A stretch of 64,000 nucleotides of DNA from Aphanomyces cochlioides (taxonomy: Eukaryota > Oomycota > Saprolegniomycetes > Saprolegniales > Verrucalvaceae): positions 3,844,001 to 3,908,000 of the forward strand of contig JAHQRK010000001.1 in assembly GCA_019828595.1 (NCBI GenBank). Reading direction: 5' to 3'. Position numbers and translations under genes: made by a program. Below, piece after piece: positions 44,836-55,256 of the stretch. Every line of letters starts with the position of its first letter. Positions within the stretch are counted from its first letter, which is position 1. The notes under the pieces were generated by a model that had not been told where the DNA came from, did no database searches, and was given only the letters and a program-made list of their open reading frames with translations.

Positions 44836-47806
44836 ATGGACGAAGATGACTTGGAAGCGCTTCTTCACGCCGTCGACGTGCCATCGCCCGACACAACTGC
44901 CGACCATCTAGCGATTGAATTACTCCAGGATGAGACCAAGCGCGCTGTCGACGACGAGCGAGATTACGTGGAGGAATTTGACGGGATCATCCCTGCCGCT
45001 GAAGTTGTCGTCGCGAGCATTCCCGTTGAAGTGATTCAACAGCGTGAAGCCGAGATGGAACGAGCGCGTATTCAAAAAGCACAGGTAGATGGCTCTCCTG
45101 CTGTCACATGATGAGAAACGACGACAGGACGAAGCCAAGGAGTACCAAATGCGCGAGACGCTTCTAGCGTACAAGGAAGAGAAAGCCCGCGCTCGACTCG
45201 ACCAAGCTGCAACACTGCAAAAGCAGAAACTCGCCCAGAAAGAACTCCAGAGTCTCCACGTCGTCACGCTCCAGTCGAAACAACTCTTGCACGTCTACCA
45301 CCAAGCAGAAACGCACATGAAGCACGTGCTGAGCCAGCAACAAGTTGGTCTTCGTAGCTTTGTCATGATTGTGACTTGCTCTCACAGGCGCATGTCCAAG
45401 ATACATACGGCAGCATGGAGACGACAAGAGCGCCAGTGCACAAGCGACGGTATCGCGCCGAGTGGGCTCGGATTCCACAGCCGATTGAGATTCACATCCA
45501 CATGCTGCGAGCTGTCAAGGACAAGCTTCCGATCGGCCATTATGTCATTCTAGCGACGCTGTACGACCGTCTTGGCGGACATCCAATTACGTGGACGGTG
45601 GCAGGCGATCGTGGCGTCGGTGCTGGGTTTCCAGGACTCACGACGCCGTTGCTGCACCGCGGACGCTTCTACGACACGGAATTCACCGTGGGTCAAAATG
45701 TCCATGTCGTCTGTCCACCACAGATTGAACTGCGACCAGGTACTTAGTTGCATCTCCATGGCTTGCACTCACTTCCTCTTGCAGCGAATGTCGTTTTGTT
45801 TGAAGTGTACATGCTGAGCAACAACTACAGTAGCGAGACCACAACGAGAGACGTCGTCGTCGCGTGGGGCGTTCTTCCAGTGTGCAATGCTGACTTTGGC
45901 GTCGTGGCGGGCTGCTTCAAAGTCCCGCTCATCCGTGGCGACGTCGACCACACGATCACCAAGTTTCGCGTACGCTTCTTGTCGTTCTGCCACGTCATGA
46001 CTTTGTGTAGGATATTGAGCACATGCACTCGACGGATCTCTCGTCGTGGCTGTGCAATATGTACGTCACGGTGCGCCATTTGCCACGAGAACGACTCGAC
46101 GCCGCGGGCATCCTCCAGCGGGAATACGACGTCGAGTTGGATTTCATGAACCAATTGCTCAAATTGGACGACACGACGCGGAAGAATCTCGCTCAGGACG
46201 GCCAAGAGAGTTCATGGCAGCGACGTCGACGACGCAAAGGCAGCAGTCAACCAACCATGCTGAGGAGCGTCGAGGGAGGCAGTATGAAGTCCATGAACCA
46301 GCGGAGGAAAGCTCCAAATGGACTGTCGAAAGTTGCTCCGACGATCCAAGATGACGACGAGAACGATAAAACGAAACGCCATGGAGGAGCGATTATTCCA
46401 CTGTCACCGCCATCGTCAAGATCGTGGCGGCATTGGTTCCGTCGCCGACGAAAGCGCAATCATCGAGAGTCGGTGCCGCGAGATTTAGCCGCGCAGAACG
46501 CAACCACGGACGATGTTCATGACGAGCAAGGCGACGACGAAGAGGACGACACTGGAGCCGCGACGGCGCCAACGCCAGCGCATGCTCGAACATGGGAAGG
46601 GTTTACCTTTTCAACCAACCATTATGTGGACGACCAAGTCGCCAAGCACGAACGCTTTCAATCGTTCCGCAAGCTGCGCTACCTCCAGCAAGAGGTTCTC
46701 TTCCTCATCATGTCGTCGTCTAATTCATGCTGTAGCTCTTCGCCGACATGGGACTGCAGAATGCATCGACGTGGCAATTCTGGCTCCTCATCGTCTTCTT
46801 GCTCCTCGCGCTGTGGCTCCGAGTGTACATCCACTACCTCGGTCAGTGGCTCTATCTCCGTGGCTCGAATGTGCCCGTCTTTGACTTTCGGCCGCAACTC
46901 ATCACGTGCGTCCTCAAGTACACTTGGAATACGATCCCGACCGCGACGGAAATTGGAGTCATCACGCTGGGCGTCATGTTCAATATTTTGGCGTTCGGCG
47001 CGTTCATGGCGACGGCGTGGCTTTGCCAGCATCTCATCGGTGAATTCCCAGACATTGGATCCAACTTTATAGCGTGCTTTGGGCTCGCCACGGTCTTTGA
47101 TCCTCTCCTCGTGCTTGCTGTCGACTTGATCCAACATAATTATGACTGTGGCTCGACATGCACCGACCCGTCCGCGGCGCTTTGCACGTAAGTCGAGACT
47201 CTCTTTGATCTCCTCAGTGAGCTGTCTTGTAGATGTATCGAAGGGGATGCATTCAAGCTCTACAAACGCTTCAAGAGCCAAGATGGATCGGGCGTTGTCG
47301 GTGTTGTGCTCACTCTGCTGCTGTATGGTATCCTCATGTGTGTCGCGGCAGTCGTTTTCTACACCTACTTGCTGCATTTCCACATGAATGGACGCATGCT
47401 CGACGTGTACCGCCGAGTCCACGCCCGCGAGGGAGTCTTCTTTGTCCCGAACGACTTTGAAGTGTCGGCCGCCGATGTTGCGCTCCTCTGCGAGAAGGCT
47501 GCACGGTGGAAATCCATCAAGGGAACGCAGCGTAAAACCGCCGTCTGCGAATACGAACTCCGCGACCCTGCGGATCCATCCTTTGTCGAGACAACTGTAC
47601 ATATTGCGATATTCAACCTCGAATTGGATGGCTCACGTCAGCTCTATCGTCACTTCATCAAGAACCCCGACGGCGAAATTCTCGAAGTGTTTGGCACAAT
47701 CTCGGACAGCCTGGGGTCTCAATACTCTACGCTCGAGTCGGCTCTCTTCCAAACCGCACCACTTGAAGATGACTCGCCACACATCGGGCTCTTTGACGCG
47801 TTGTAA
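44836..47806 (+). CDS. Large coiled-coil, C2-like, four-TM protein of unknown function
   Basis: Seven exons (44836-45084, 45128-45343, 45388-45739, 45785-45969, 46011-46694, 46736-47187, 47233-47806) give about 903 residues. Order: acidic N-terminus; long Lys/Glu/Gln coiled coil (about residues 65-150); a beta-rich C2-like region starting PQPIEIHIHMLRAVKDKLPI; a low-complexity basic/acidic linker; then four membrane segments (WQFWLLIVFLLLALWL; IGVITLGVMFNILAFGAF; LATVFDPLLVLAVDLI; VVLTLLLYGILMCVAAVV) and a C-terminal soluble domain of about 150 residues. All splice junctions keep frame. The layout recalls transmembrane proteins of flagella/cilia, but no family is recognised and none is claimed. 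Confidence 0.75.
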
Positions 47807-48159
47807 CTCGGAAAATCTCAGCGTGTTACCATTTTTCTGTGCGGCCCCTACCTACGGTCGATCCACAATGCGAGTGATCGCCGCCTACGCTTGCCGCTCC
47901 CACGCAATCCAGTTGCTGGGAATTCTTCCATATAGGACGGATATACAATACACGCTGCCATAACTCTAGCAGAGCGACCTCGATCCGTCCATTTCTTCCT
48001 CTCTGTCTTCCTGCCATCACTTTTCATATACGTCAAACCCAAATATACATGTTATCCGGAACCACGCATATCCGGATGTATTCACCGGATAATGTTTCAT
48101 TATCCAGTCAATTCCGGATAAATTAGTTGTAACCGGATAGATCATTCCAAACCAACTCG
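47807..48159. other. Promoter region of the SWSAP1-like gene
   Basis: Short intergenic stretch whose last 110 bp hold a dense cluster of CCGGAT-type elements. Nothing else recognised. Confidence 0.5.
48054..48138. promoter_or_regulatory. Cluster of CCGGAT-type elements
   Basis: Related sites: ATCCGGAA (48054), ATCCGGAT (48070-48077), ACCGGATAA (48084), TTATCC (about 48099), TTCCGGATAA (48112) and ACCGGATA (48132). The cluster ends 22 bp before the ATG at 48160. Densest group of this element in the window. Confidence 0.65.
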
Positions 48160-49120
48160 ATGGAACGCTGCTTCACTCATCGCGAGGATGGATCTGTGGC
48201 GTGTGAAAATGTCGAGAAGGAAGTGGCCAAGATCACATCAGACATTAGCATGATGCTGTGGCATGGCCCGCCTTGCAGTGGAAAGAGTTCTTTGGCTTTT
48301 CAGTACGCCTTTGACGTGGTACGAGCTGCAACACCGACGGACTTGTCATCGGATGAACCACTGCCGTTCGTCGTGCTGGTGTGCCATGAAAGCGTCAAAG
48401 GAAAGGCTGGATTTGTCCCGATTCAACCTTGTGATTCATGTCAAACTCCTGTCAAGAGCGGTCGAGATGTTCTCCATTGGGAGCGTATTCGAATCAAGTA
48501 TGTATTGCCATGCTTCCTCGCTGAACTTTTGACTCAATCTCAAGCGTAGGTACTTGAGAAATGCCGCCGAATTATGCCATTTCGCATGCTCTTTTCATCT
48601 TCTTGGTGGTCGATGCATTGCCTTGATCGTCGATGACTTTGACTTGTTCTGGGATGACTCGCCTTCAATGTACCAGCAATATCGTCATGATTGTCCACAA
48701 ATTGATTCTTCGCTCTAGACCTGAGGTATATCGGTGCCTCGCTTTCCTCAAAGACACTGTCGATTATATGCAACACGCTCATGGTGAAGGTCAAGTTGTT
48801 GTCGTTTCGTCCACGTCAGCCTTTTCCAAACAAGAGCGCCATCGCATGCGTCGATGGTTTCCTCTTCTTTTGGAGCTCTTACCACGTACTCGAATCACTC
48901 GCTGGTTTGTTCTCACAGACCTCTTTACTTAGATGCTCATGCAAACACGTTTGCTATGCAAGAAGAGCTGCCGTCACCACCACCACCGGCTTCGTTGATA
49001 CTTCAGGACTGGGCAGCATACATGCCGCACTTCCCAGTGCCGTATCGAATCATATATGCCTTCGAGCCCAACTCGGTCAAAGGCGGCGATGGGTTCTTTC
49101 GTTTTCTGCACGCTGGGTAG
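48160..49120 (+). CDS. SWSAP1-like RecA-fold ATPase
   Basis: Four exons (48160-48497, 48550-48669, 48719-48885, 48933-49120) give about 270 residues. Walker A WHGPPCSGKSSLAF and Walker B CIALIVDDFDLFWDD; between them WERIRIKYLRNAAELCHFAC, the arrangement seen in SWSAP1, the ATPase partner of the SWIM protein ZSWIM7 in the Shu complex, which aids Rad51 loading in homologous recombination. A VVVVSSTSAFSK strand follows. The similarity is recalled, not computed, so the name is tentative; a generic RecA-like ATPase is certain. The frame ends at TAG 49118-49120; a further exon from 49194 to 49472 is possible with a 73-bp intron. Confidence 0.65.
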
Positions 49121-49913
49121 TCAATGGTTCATCCTCACTTCATCTTTGTACGCAAACTTCTCTGACGCTCATGACGTTTATCTACCTAGACGTCAAGAAA
49201 CCCAACCAAAGCGTGTCTATCCTTCAGACACCCACCGCAGGACATTGCACACTGACCACAACCCTCGAGGTCACACAGTCCTAATACGCATGACAATAGT
49301 GGTTTCTGTCATTCTCTCTCGCAATTTGATTGCCTCCTCAGTCCTTTCTTCCTCCGCTCTGCGAGATCATGCGACACTAACTGGGGTAGGAAACATGAAT
49401 CCTTTCCCACAACGTTTTGACAATCGCGACGATGTTTTGTGGCTGACAACGTCAAGAAACCTTCGTGAGTGACGATGGATGCAGAAAGAGGCATCCATCA
49501 TGTGCTCTTGGAGCTTTGGAAGGCTTTGGCGAGAGGATGATTCTATTCAACAGCCATCTACACTCAATCCTCATGGAGGAACAGCTTTCACGACTTCAGC
49601 GCGGAGGATTTTGTCAATTTTAGCAACACTAGTGCCATGAGAGTCTCACTGACAGGCAAGTCAGAGCAAACGATATACATTGAAAACGATCTCTTCGAAC
49701 AACGATAACTCAATAGACTTGTACTTACTTACCCAGGCCATGGAGCACCTGTCCTGTGGCAGAATCTCTCTCAGTGCATGACCTTTCACGAGAACATTGT
49801 AACCCCTTCACCCCCAAAGGAATATAAACCCTTGACACGCTTGTCAAACCCTTCACGCCTTAGACAATTCAACCCCTAACCCCTAAACCCCTAATTCTTC
49901 AAAACTTGTTACG
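49121..49913. other. Intergenic, with telomere-like repeats
   Basis: A plus-strand frame (49194-49472) continues in phase with the preceding gene but has no recognisable domain. The 3' side contains C-rich CCCTT/CCCCTAA repeats ending at 49894, just next to the stop of the His-rich gene. No other gene. Confidence 0.45.
49873..49894. repeat. Short interstitial telomere-like tract
   Basis: Three tandem CCCCTAA(A) units at 49873-49894, preceded from about 49800 by looser AACCCTT-type units. Similar to the TTTAGGG-class telomere repeat. A scar of double-strand break repair, or a chance C/A-rich 3' UTR, are both possible. Confidence 0.5.
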
Positions 49914-50748
49914 TTAAGCAATCAAATCAATCTCGAGCTCGTTGCCCTGGTCATCCATGTAGAAGTTGTCGACTTCCTTGTCGATGTCGGCGTCGTTGAA
50001 GTCAAAGAGCAGCTCGGGGTGTTTGCTATGGTCAAAAATACACCCCTCTTCGTCATGACTTGGGCTCCCGCTCGAGACGTCCGTCGACGCGTCGGACGGA
50101 ACGTGTTCTTCAACGTCTGGTGCTCGTTGACTCAAGTGCGTCTGCTCAAAGCATTGACTCAACCCTTCTTGTTCAATGCTCGTCGTGCGCACAAGTGTCG
50201 GTGGCATCTGGAACGGTTCAAGCCCACTGGGGGCATCCATCATTTCAAACGGCGTGCCTGCTTTCGGCGTCGGGAGATCCAAGAATGTATCAAATGAGCC
50301 AAAGTCCATGTCTTGGCCAAAGACGTCATGCGGCGTTTGTGGCGTGTGATGATGGTGATGATGGTGGTTGTGATGATGCGACGACGGCGTGCCTACACCT
50401 GAAAAGTTTGCCCACGGGGACGATTCGACGAGCGACGTTTGGATATGCATGTCTTCGAACGCATTGCCGCAGTTGAGTTTCCGACGCGGCGTGCGGGGTT
50501 TCGGTGCATTGTGGATATCAAGCAAGTTGTTGCGTTTCTTCAAGAGCGGTTTGATCCATTTCTTCGACATCATGTCGATCGTGGTCTTTGGCTCGACTTT
50601 GACGCCGCGGAAGTCCGTTTCCAGGAGCGCTCCGAGCGTTTGTTGCTTCTACGTCAAGATCTCTGGTGAGCCCACGGCCTGCAATCAAGAGCACAAGTCT
50701 ACCTCGAGGGGTAATTCGCCACTTTGGAGCAATTCGTCCGACGCCATG
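49914..50748 (-). CDS. His- and Asp/Glu-rich protein of unknown function
   Basis: Two exons (50748-50704, 50648-49914) give about 259 residues beginning MASDELLQSGELPLE. A basic N-terminal section (WIKPLLKKRN; PRTPRRKL) is followed by a histidine run (HHHNHHHHHHH), Pro/Ser/Asp-rich segments with repeated short aromatic-acidic motifs (FGSFDTFLDLP; LLFDFNDADID) and an acidic C-terminus. These features fit an intrinsically disordered, acidic activation-type protein or transcription cofactor, but no domain is recognised. The His run could bind metal. The first exon is only 45 bp but gives a clean ATG and frame-preserving splice. Confidence 0.65.
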
Positions 50749-51395
50749 CTTTTCTTCTTGAGATTTGCTATCCACTGCGCGCGGACATGGTTTTGATCGC
50801 TCTTCTTGTCGCTCCCGTCGTGGTTCTACACAAGAAACGCGTCGTGTTGGCCATGTCTGTGAAAAGACTTACTCGATGCGCGACTGCGATCGGCGATACA
50901 AGCACGGGCGCGCCGCTGGCCGTGCGGATGTTGGCGAGGCTCTTCTTGGACGACGTCGCTGACATGAAGAAAGTGGGAATACAAAAAAACCGCAGCACGG
51001 ACGACTGTGTGGAGATGAAAGGCAAACATGATCACGAATAACGATTTTCAACGTGAAACTCCCACGCGCCGTCAAGTTGGAGCGGCGGTTTCATCGCTCG
51101 GTTTACAAATTTCAAGTAGAAGTGTGGAAGAGCGGTTTCACGAACGGTTTCATCCTCGCTTAAACATCAAAATGGAGGCGCAAGACATCGCAAACCACCC
51201 CGACAGATCTTGGAAAAAAACGAAGAAAGACGCCACGACTGCTAGAACGACCCACGGCGACGAATTGACGGCGCCATGCAGCGGCGATGGAACGAGTTTG
51301 CATCGACGTGGAGAGTGTGAAAAGATGAGGTTTTGACAATCCGTGCAGCAATCGTTACAAAACGCGCGTGAAACCACCGTTTCCAACAACATCTC
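50749..51395. other. Intergenic, no supported gene
   Basis: Divergent promoter region between the His-rich gene and the IQ-motif gene. Long overlapping frames exist on both strands (50724-51041, 50768-51075) but have no domain and no consistent codon pattern. Confidence 0.45.
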
Positions 51396-53343
51396 ATGAG
51401 GACGAGCGTCCTTCATGCCTCTCTACTCAAGCCAGCTCCCCGCAAGAAGGCCAAGAAACCAAGCAAACTCCCAGCGCTCCGTGATACAAGCTCAAATCAT
51501 GAAGGAGCTCTCCGAGAGGCAGCGCAAGCAGGGCCAGCGGCGAGATCAACTTTGAACTCGGCGCATTTGCAACAACTTGTCGCCCTCCGTGAGGCAGCCA
51601 AGGCTGTGACACCAAAGAATCAAAGTCCACCATGCGTGACAGTTGCCACGACGCCATCAGTTGCAGCACAAGTGACGAAGCCACAAAGCTCATGGCGTAA
51701 ACCAACAACCACGGCCGCTGTAGCACCGGCAGCCCCGGCCATGGCGACGACAACCTTGGCCCGCTATCGACGATTAATCGGCATGACCGCTCGGAAGAAT
51801 GCTCTGCAGTATATTGCTCAAGCAACAACCTGCTGCCTTGTCAAGCACCGCCAGGCTGTCGTCATCCAACGAGCATACCGACGGTACTATTGCTCATGTG
51901 CGGCGACCAATCTTCAGCGACTCTGGCGAGGTTGTCTTGGTCGTCAGCTGGCCAAAGCACAGCTACAACTTTACAAAAGGCGCTCTCGTGCCGCCACACA
52001 GGTCTCGCTGCACCTCGACGGGATGTTAGCTCAAAGTTTGTAGATTCAGTGTCTAGTTCGACGACGACTGGCGTGGCTAGACCGAGTGAGACGACAAGAG
52101 GCTGTCGCCCATGCAGCTTGTCGACAGGTCTTGATGGGTTTTCGAGACTGAAGCACTGATGAGGACGGTGTAGATTCAATTGGGATATCGTCGTTACAAG
52201 CACCGTAGACGGAGGAGGATCAACGCCGCTGTGCAGTTGTTCCAACGTGTCGTGCGATCTCACCAAGCGAAGCGACGAAAAGCACGATGGTGGCATTCCA
52301 TGACGCGATTCCAAGCTCAACTCCGAGGTTTCTGTGTCCGTCGCACTTTCCAACGACTTCGGCATGGCGTGATCCAACTTCAGCGCCGCTATCGTGCTTA
52401 CCATCAATTCTTGACTGTACATGCCACAGGAGCGTCTTGCTCGCAGGGCCAACTACTTATCTCGATGCTGGACATGCCAATGCAAGAACCAACAGAGCGT
52501 CAAGCTTGCGACGAAGGCGACAGCTCAATCGCACAGCCAAGTCACGTCTTTGAGCCTTCGTGTGCTCGTTTGGCGATCAATTCTAGCAGCGAGTGCCTCT
52601 GTGATGAAACCATCGCATCCTCATCGGTGCTTGAAGTCTCTGCTGCTTCAAACGACGCCTTCAAAATCAACAACTCGATGACCAGCAGTGCTCTTGTCTT
52701 GGAAACGACGTGGGCTACAAGTCCTGCAAGAACCAATGCCAGTGTGAACTTTGAGCCCATGCCTGCACTTCCCGTCGCTTGCTCCTACTCCACCGTGTCA
52801 TTTCAATCAGCAAGGAGCGCTGTTGATGTTATGGAAGCGCGTCAAATGACCAAAGTTCCTGCTGCCACCGGTCCATTCTCATCATCGAGCTCATCAAATG
52901 CAGCCAAGGAAGCTGGCGTCGACCAGACTGAAGCCAGCGTCAAATGTAAACAATCTCCTGAGGAAGATGCTTGTCAAGTTGCTACGGCCGCGCTCGATGG
53001 ATTCGTGAGGCGGTCAGTGCGTCCATGGCTCTCCCATCGGTACAAGAGTGTGGTGCGTCTCCAATGCTGTGTTCGCCAATGGCTCGCGGTGCGGATCGTC
53101 CAGCGTCGACGTGCTGCTGCCATTGATGACTTGGATGCATGGATGCACGCCACGACCGACGTGTTGCTCAAGGAAGACCATGAAGCTCTACCCACGACGA
53201 CGACGGCATGTCCACCATCAGGGGATGAACCATGGCGGCAATTGTATCCCGTCAAGGACAAAGTACCGCCAGGCTGCCACGTCATCAAGCCAATCTATCT
53301 CTGGTCATGGAACCAGTCGACGCAGGAATGGAAGTCCAAGTAA
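51396..53343 (+). CDS. Multi-IQ-motif protein (calmodulin-binding, putative)
   Basis: Three exons (51396-52001, 52050-52127, 52174-53343) give about 617 residues. A basic Ala/Pro-rich N-terminus leads to repeated IQ-type helices: AVVIQRAYRRYYC, TNLQRLWRGCLGRQL, IQLGYRRYKH, FQRVVRSHQAKRR, FQAQLRGFCVRRTF, IQLQRRYRAY and, near the end, VRLQCCVRQWLAVRIVQRRR. A Ser/Thr-rich disordered section separates the last IQ from the others. IQ repeats bind calmodulin or myosin-light-chain-like EF-hand proteins; proteins like this are often cytoskeletal or flagellar. No motor or kinase domain is present. Convergent with the zinc-ribbon gene, stop codons 7 bp apart. Confidence 0.82.
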
Positions 53344-53350
53344 ATTAAGC

Positions 53351-54802
53351 TTACGCATTGTACGTCACGGACCGCGTGACTGTTTGAGTCATCGTGTAGA
53401 CGTGGTTGGTGCCGTGCTCTGGCGGCACAAACGTTGGAGGAACGAACGGAGGGCGCTGCTGGGTGCTTGGACCAGTAGACCGAGACGGCGGCGCTGCGGA
53501 ACCCGACGAAAAGAACGCTGGAGGGGCGGCCTGGAGATTCGAAGCCATGGCCAGAGCCGATGGCGCACCAGCGACGACCATGGTTGTTGTCTGAGGGGTT
53601 GGAGCCACATTCATCTTTGAAGCTGCCTTGGCCAAATCGGATATGGATGCGCTGGCAGCCTTGGCCTGCGACGATCGCGACGGCATTTGCGCTGTGGACG
53701 TGCCGCATGATGGACAAAACTTGGTCTTGGGAGCTAGAGTCGCGCGACATTGAGAGCATTCAGAGGACGACGACGCTGATGCAGAGGAAGATCCAACTTG
53801 ACACACTGTTGGCTGGTTTGCCTGGAACTTTGATGCCATGGCGAGAACTGACGGCGCCGCAGCGACAGCCGCGGCAGTTGTCTGAGGAGTTGGAGCCGCG
53901 TATGTGCCAGCAGCAGCAGCTTTGGCCGTGTGTGAAAGTGAAGAGCTCGCAATCTTCCCAGGCGACGCTCTTGAGGATGATCGTGCTGTGGAGGTACCGC
54001 ATGATGGACAAAACTTCGCATTCGGAGCAAGTGTCGCACGGCATTGAGTGCAATCGTGAGACGCCGTAGCTGTAGATGCCAACGACACGGCGACTTTGGG
54101 AGACGACGCTTTGATGGGAGCTCCACATGATGGACAGAACTTCATATTGGGGGCAGCAAGGCCGCATGCAGCACATTGCTTAGTCTGGCTCGTCGAAGCA
54201 GGGAATAACAACGGCGCTGGAGAGGAGTAAACTGGAGCTGGGGGAGGCGGCTGCACTGGCATAGCTCTGACTGGGACAGGTTGAGGTGGCGGTTGAACTG
54301 GTTTTGGTCGAGCTGTTGCGACAGAGCTGCCGCAAGACGGACAGAATTTACTCGTCATTGGGACTTGAGTCCTGCAATTGTAGCATGGAGATGTCTGTCC
54401 GCTTGTTCTTGCGACGGCTTCGACCTGGTGTGGTCTCGACCGCATGTCTCGTTCCATCTGTGCGAGTTTCCTTTCAGCCATTGCTTGTTTCGACGCCGCG
54501 AGTTCAGCAGCTCGTGCCTCTTGCATCTCTCTGTGTGCTCTTTCTTGTCGAATTCTCTCTTCAACGTCCGCCATGTCGAGACGGCGCGGCTGCGGAGTCG
54601 TGTTGACAGATGACGTTGTGGAAGGTGTTCCGCACGACGGACAAAATTTGCCTCTCGCTGCTGGAGCGCCGCAGTTTCCACACGTCACAGCTTCCACAGG
54701 TGCTGAAGGAGCTTGTACAGCGCCGCATGTGCTGCAGAAGCGGCTATTCCGCGGTAGATTCGCTTGGCACTGAGAGCATGGCACGGTCGTCTGCGGCGGC
54801 AT
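53351..54802 (-). CDS. Zinc-ribbon repeat protein, six ribbons (paralogue A)
   Basis: Single exon, 483 residues beginning MPPQTTVPCSQC. Six CxxC...CxxC zinc ribbons, most of the form CxxCGxxxxxxxKFCPSCG, lie at both ends of the N-terminal region and through the middle of the protein, joined by Pro/Ala/Ser-rich linkers. After ribbon 2 comes a conserved amphipathic coiled coil starting LDMADVEERIRQERAHREM. The C-terminus is Pro-rich, ending TMTQTVTRSVTYNA. Such ribbons are usually protein- or nucleic-acid-binding; the biological role here is unknown. The promoter contains four CCAATCA boxes at 31-bp spacing. Tandem paralogue of the gene at 55257-56117. Confidence 0.85.
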   Translation of the reverse strand: MPPQTTVPCSQCQANLPRNSRFCSTCGAVQAPSAPVEAVTCGNCGAPAARGKFCPSCGTPSTTSSVNTTPQPRRLDMADVEERIRQERAHREMQEARAAELAASKQAMAERKLAQMERDMRSRPHQVEAVARTSGQTSPCYNCRTQVPMTSKFCPSCGSSVATARPKPVQPPPQPVPVRAMPVQPPPPAPVYSSPAPLLFPASTSQTKQCAACGLAAPNMKFCPSCGAPIKASSPKVAVSLASTATASHDCTQCRATLAPNAKFCPSCGTSTARSSSRASPGKIASSSLSHTAKAAAAGTYAAPTPQTTAAAVAAAPSVLAMASKFQANQPTVCQVGSSSASASSSSECSQCRATLAPKTKFCPSCGTSTAQMPSRSSQAKAASASISDLAKAASKMNVAPTPQTTTMVVAGAPSALAMASNLQAAPPAFFSSGSAAPPSRSTGPSTQQRPPFVPPTFVPPEHGTNHVYTMTQTVTRSVTYNA

Positions 54803-55256
54803 GAAAGAGCAAGTGTTTCTGCTGAGATTGCGACAGTGAGATATCAGCCAATCAGAATCGATTCCGAAATATTTTCAACCAATCAAATCGTTCAATTTAT
54901 TTTAAATAACCAATCAGCGATCATATTAATCAATGTTGTAGCCAATCAAATGCGAGATTTACAAATCCACTTCAACGGCAGGCTGGATTGACTTGGACAA
55001 GCGATGACCGACCGCGGGGATCTTCATGGCTCCAACGACGACATGCAGCAGAAGAATTGGAAAAATTCTTGAAGGAGAGGAAGATCATTGAAGTGGCTTC
55101 GTGCTGCTCCAACTCGCGCTCTTCAAAGACGAAATCTGACGGAATGACGAGAGTTTTAAGTTATGCACACACCGTGATCGCACAAGGACGACGGCGCGCC
55201 AATTGAAGACTTCCGCGGCATTTGGTCAATCTTTGCGCTGTGGTGGAGCGGATCTC
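54803..55256. other. Intergenic between the zinc-ribbon paralogues
   Basis: Contains the CCAATCA array and an AT-rich stretch; downstream of it a small plus-strand frame at 54988-55206 has no domain. No gene supported. Confidence 0.5.
54848..54948. promoter_or_regulatory. Four CCAATCA boxes spaced 31-32 bp
   Basis: CCAATCA at 54848, 54879, 54910 and 54942, all in one orientation, start-to-start spacing 31, 31 and 32 bp (about three helical turns). They lie 46-146 bp upstream of the paralogue A ATG at 54802. CCAAT boxes of this spacing are typical of NF-Y-controlled promoters. Confidence 0.7.

Noticed and set aside
46023..47602. Long frames on both strands over the coiled-coil/TM gene (349 and 307 codons)
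   Set aside because: The plus-strand frame includes exon 5 but runs past the 46694 splice site into the wrong frame; the minus-strand frame is a shadow.
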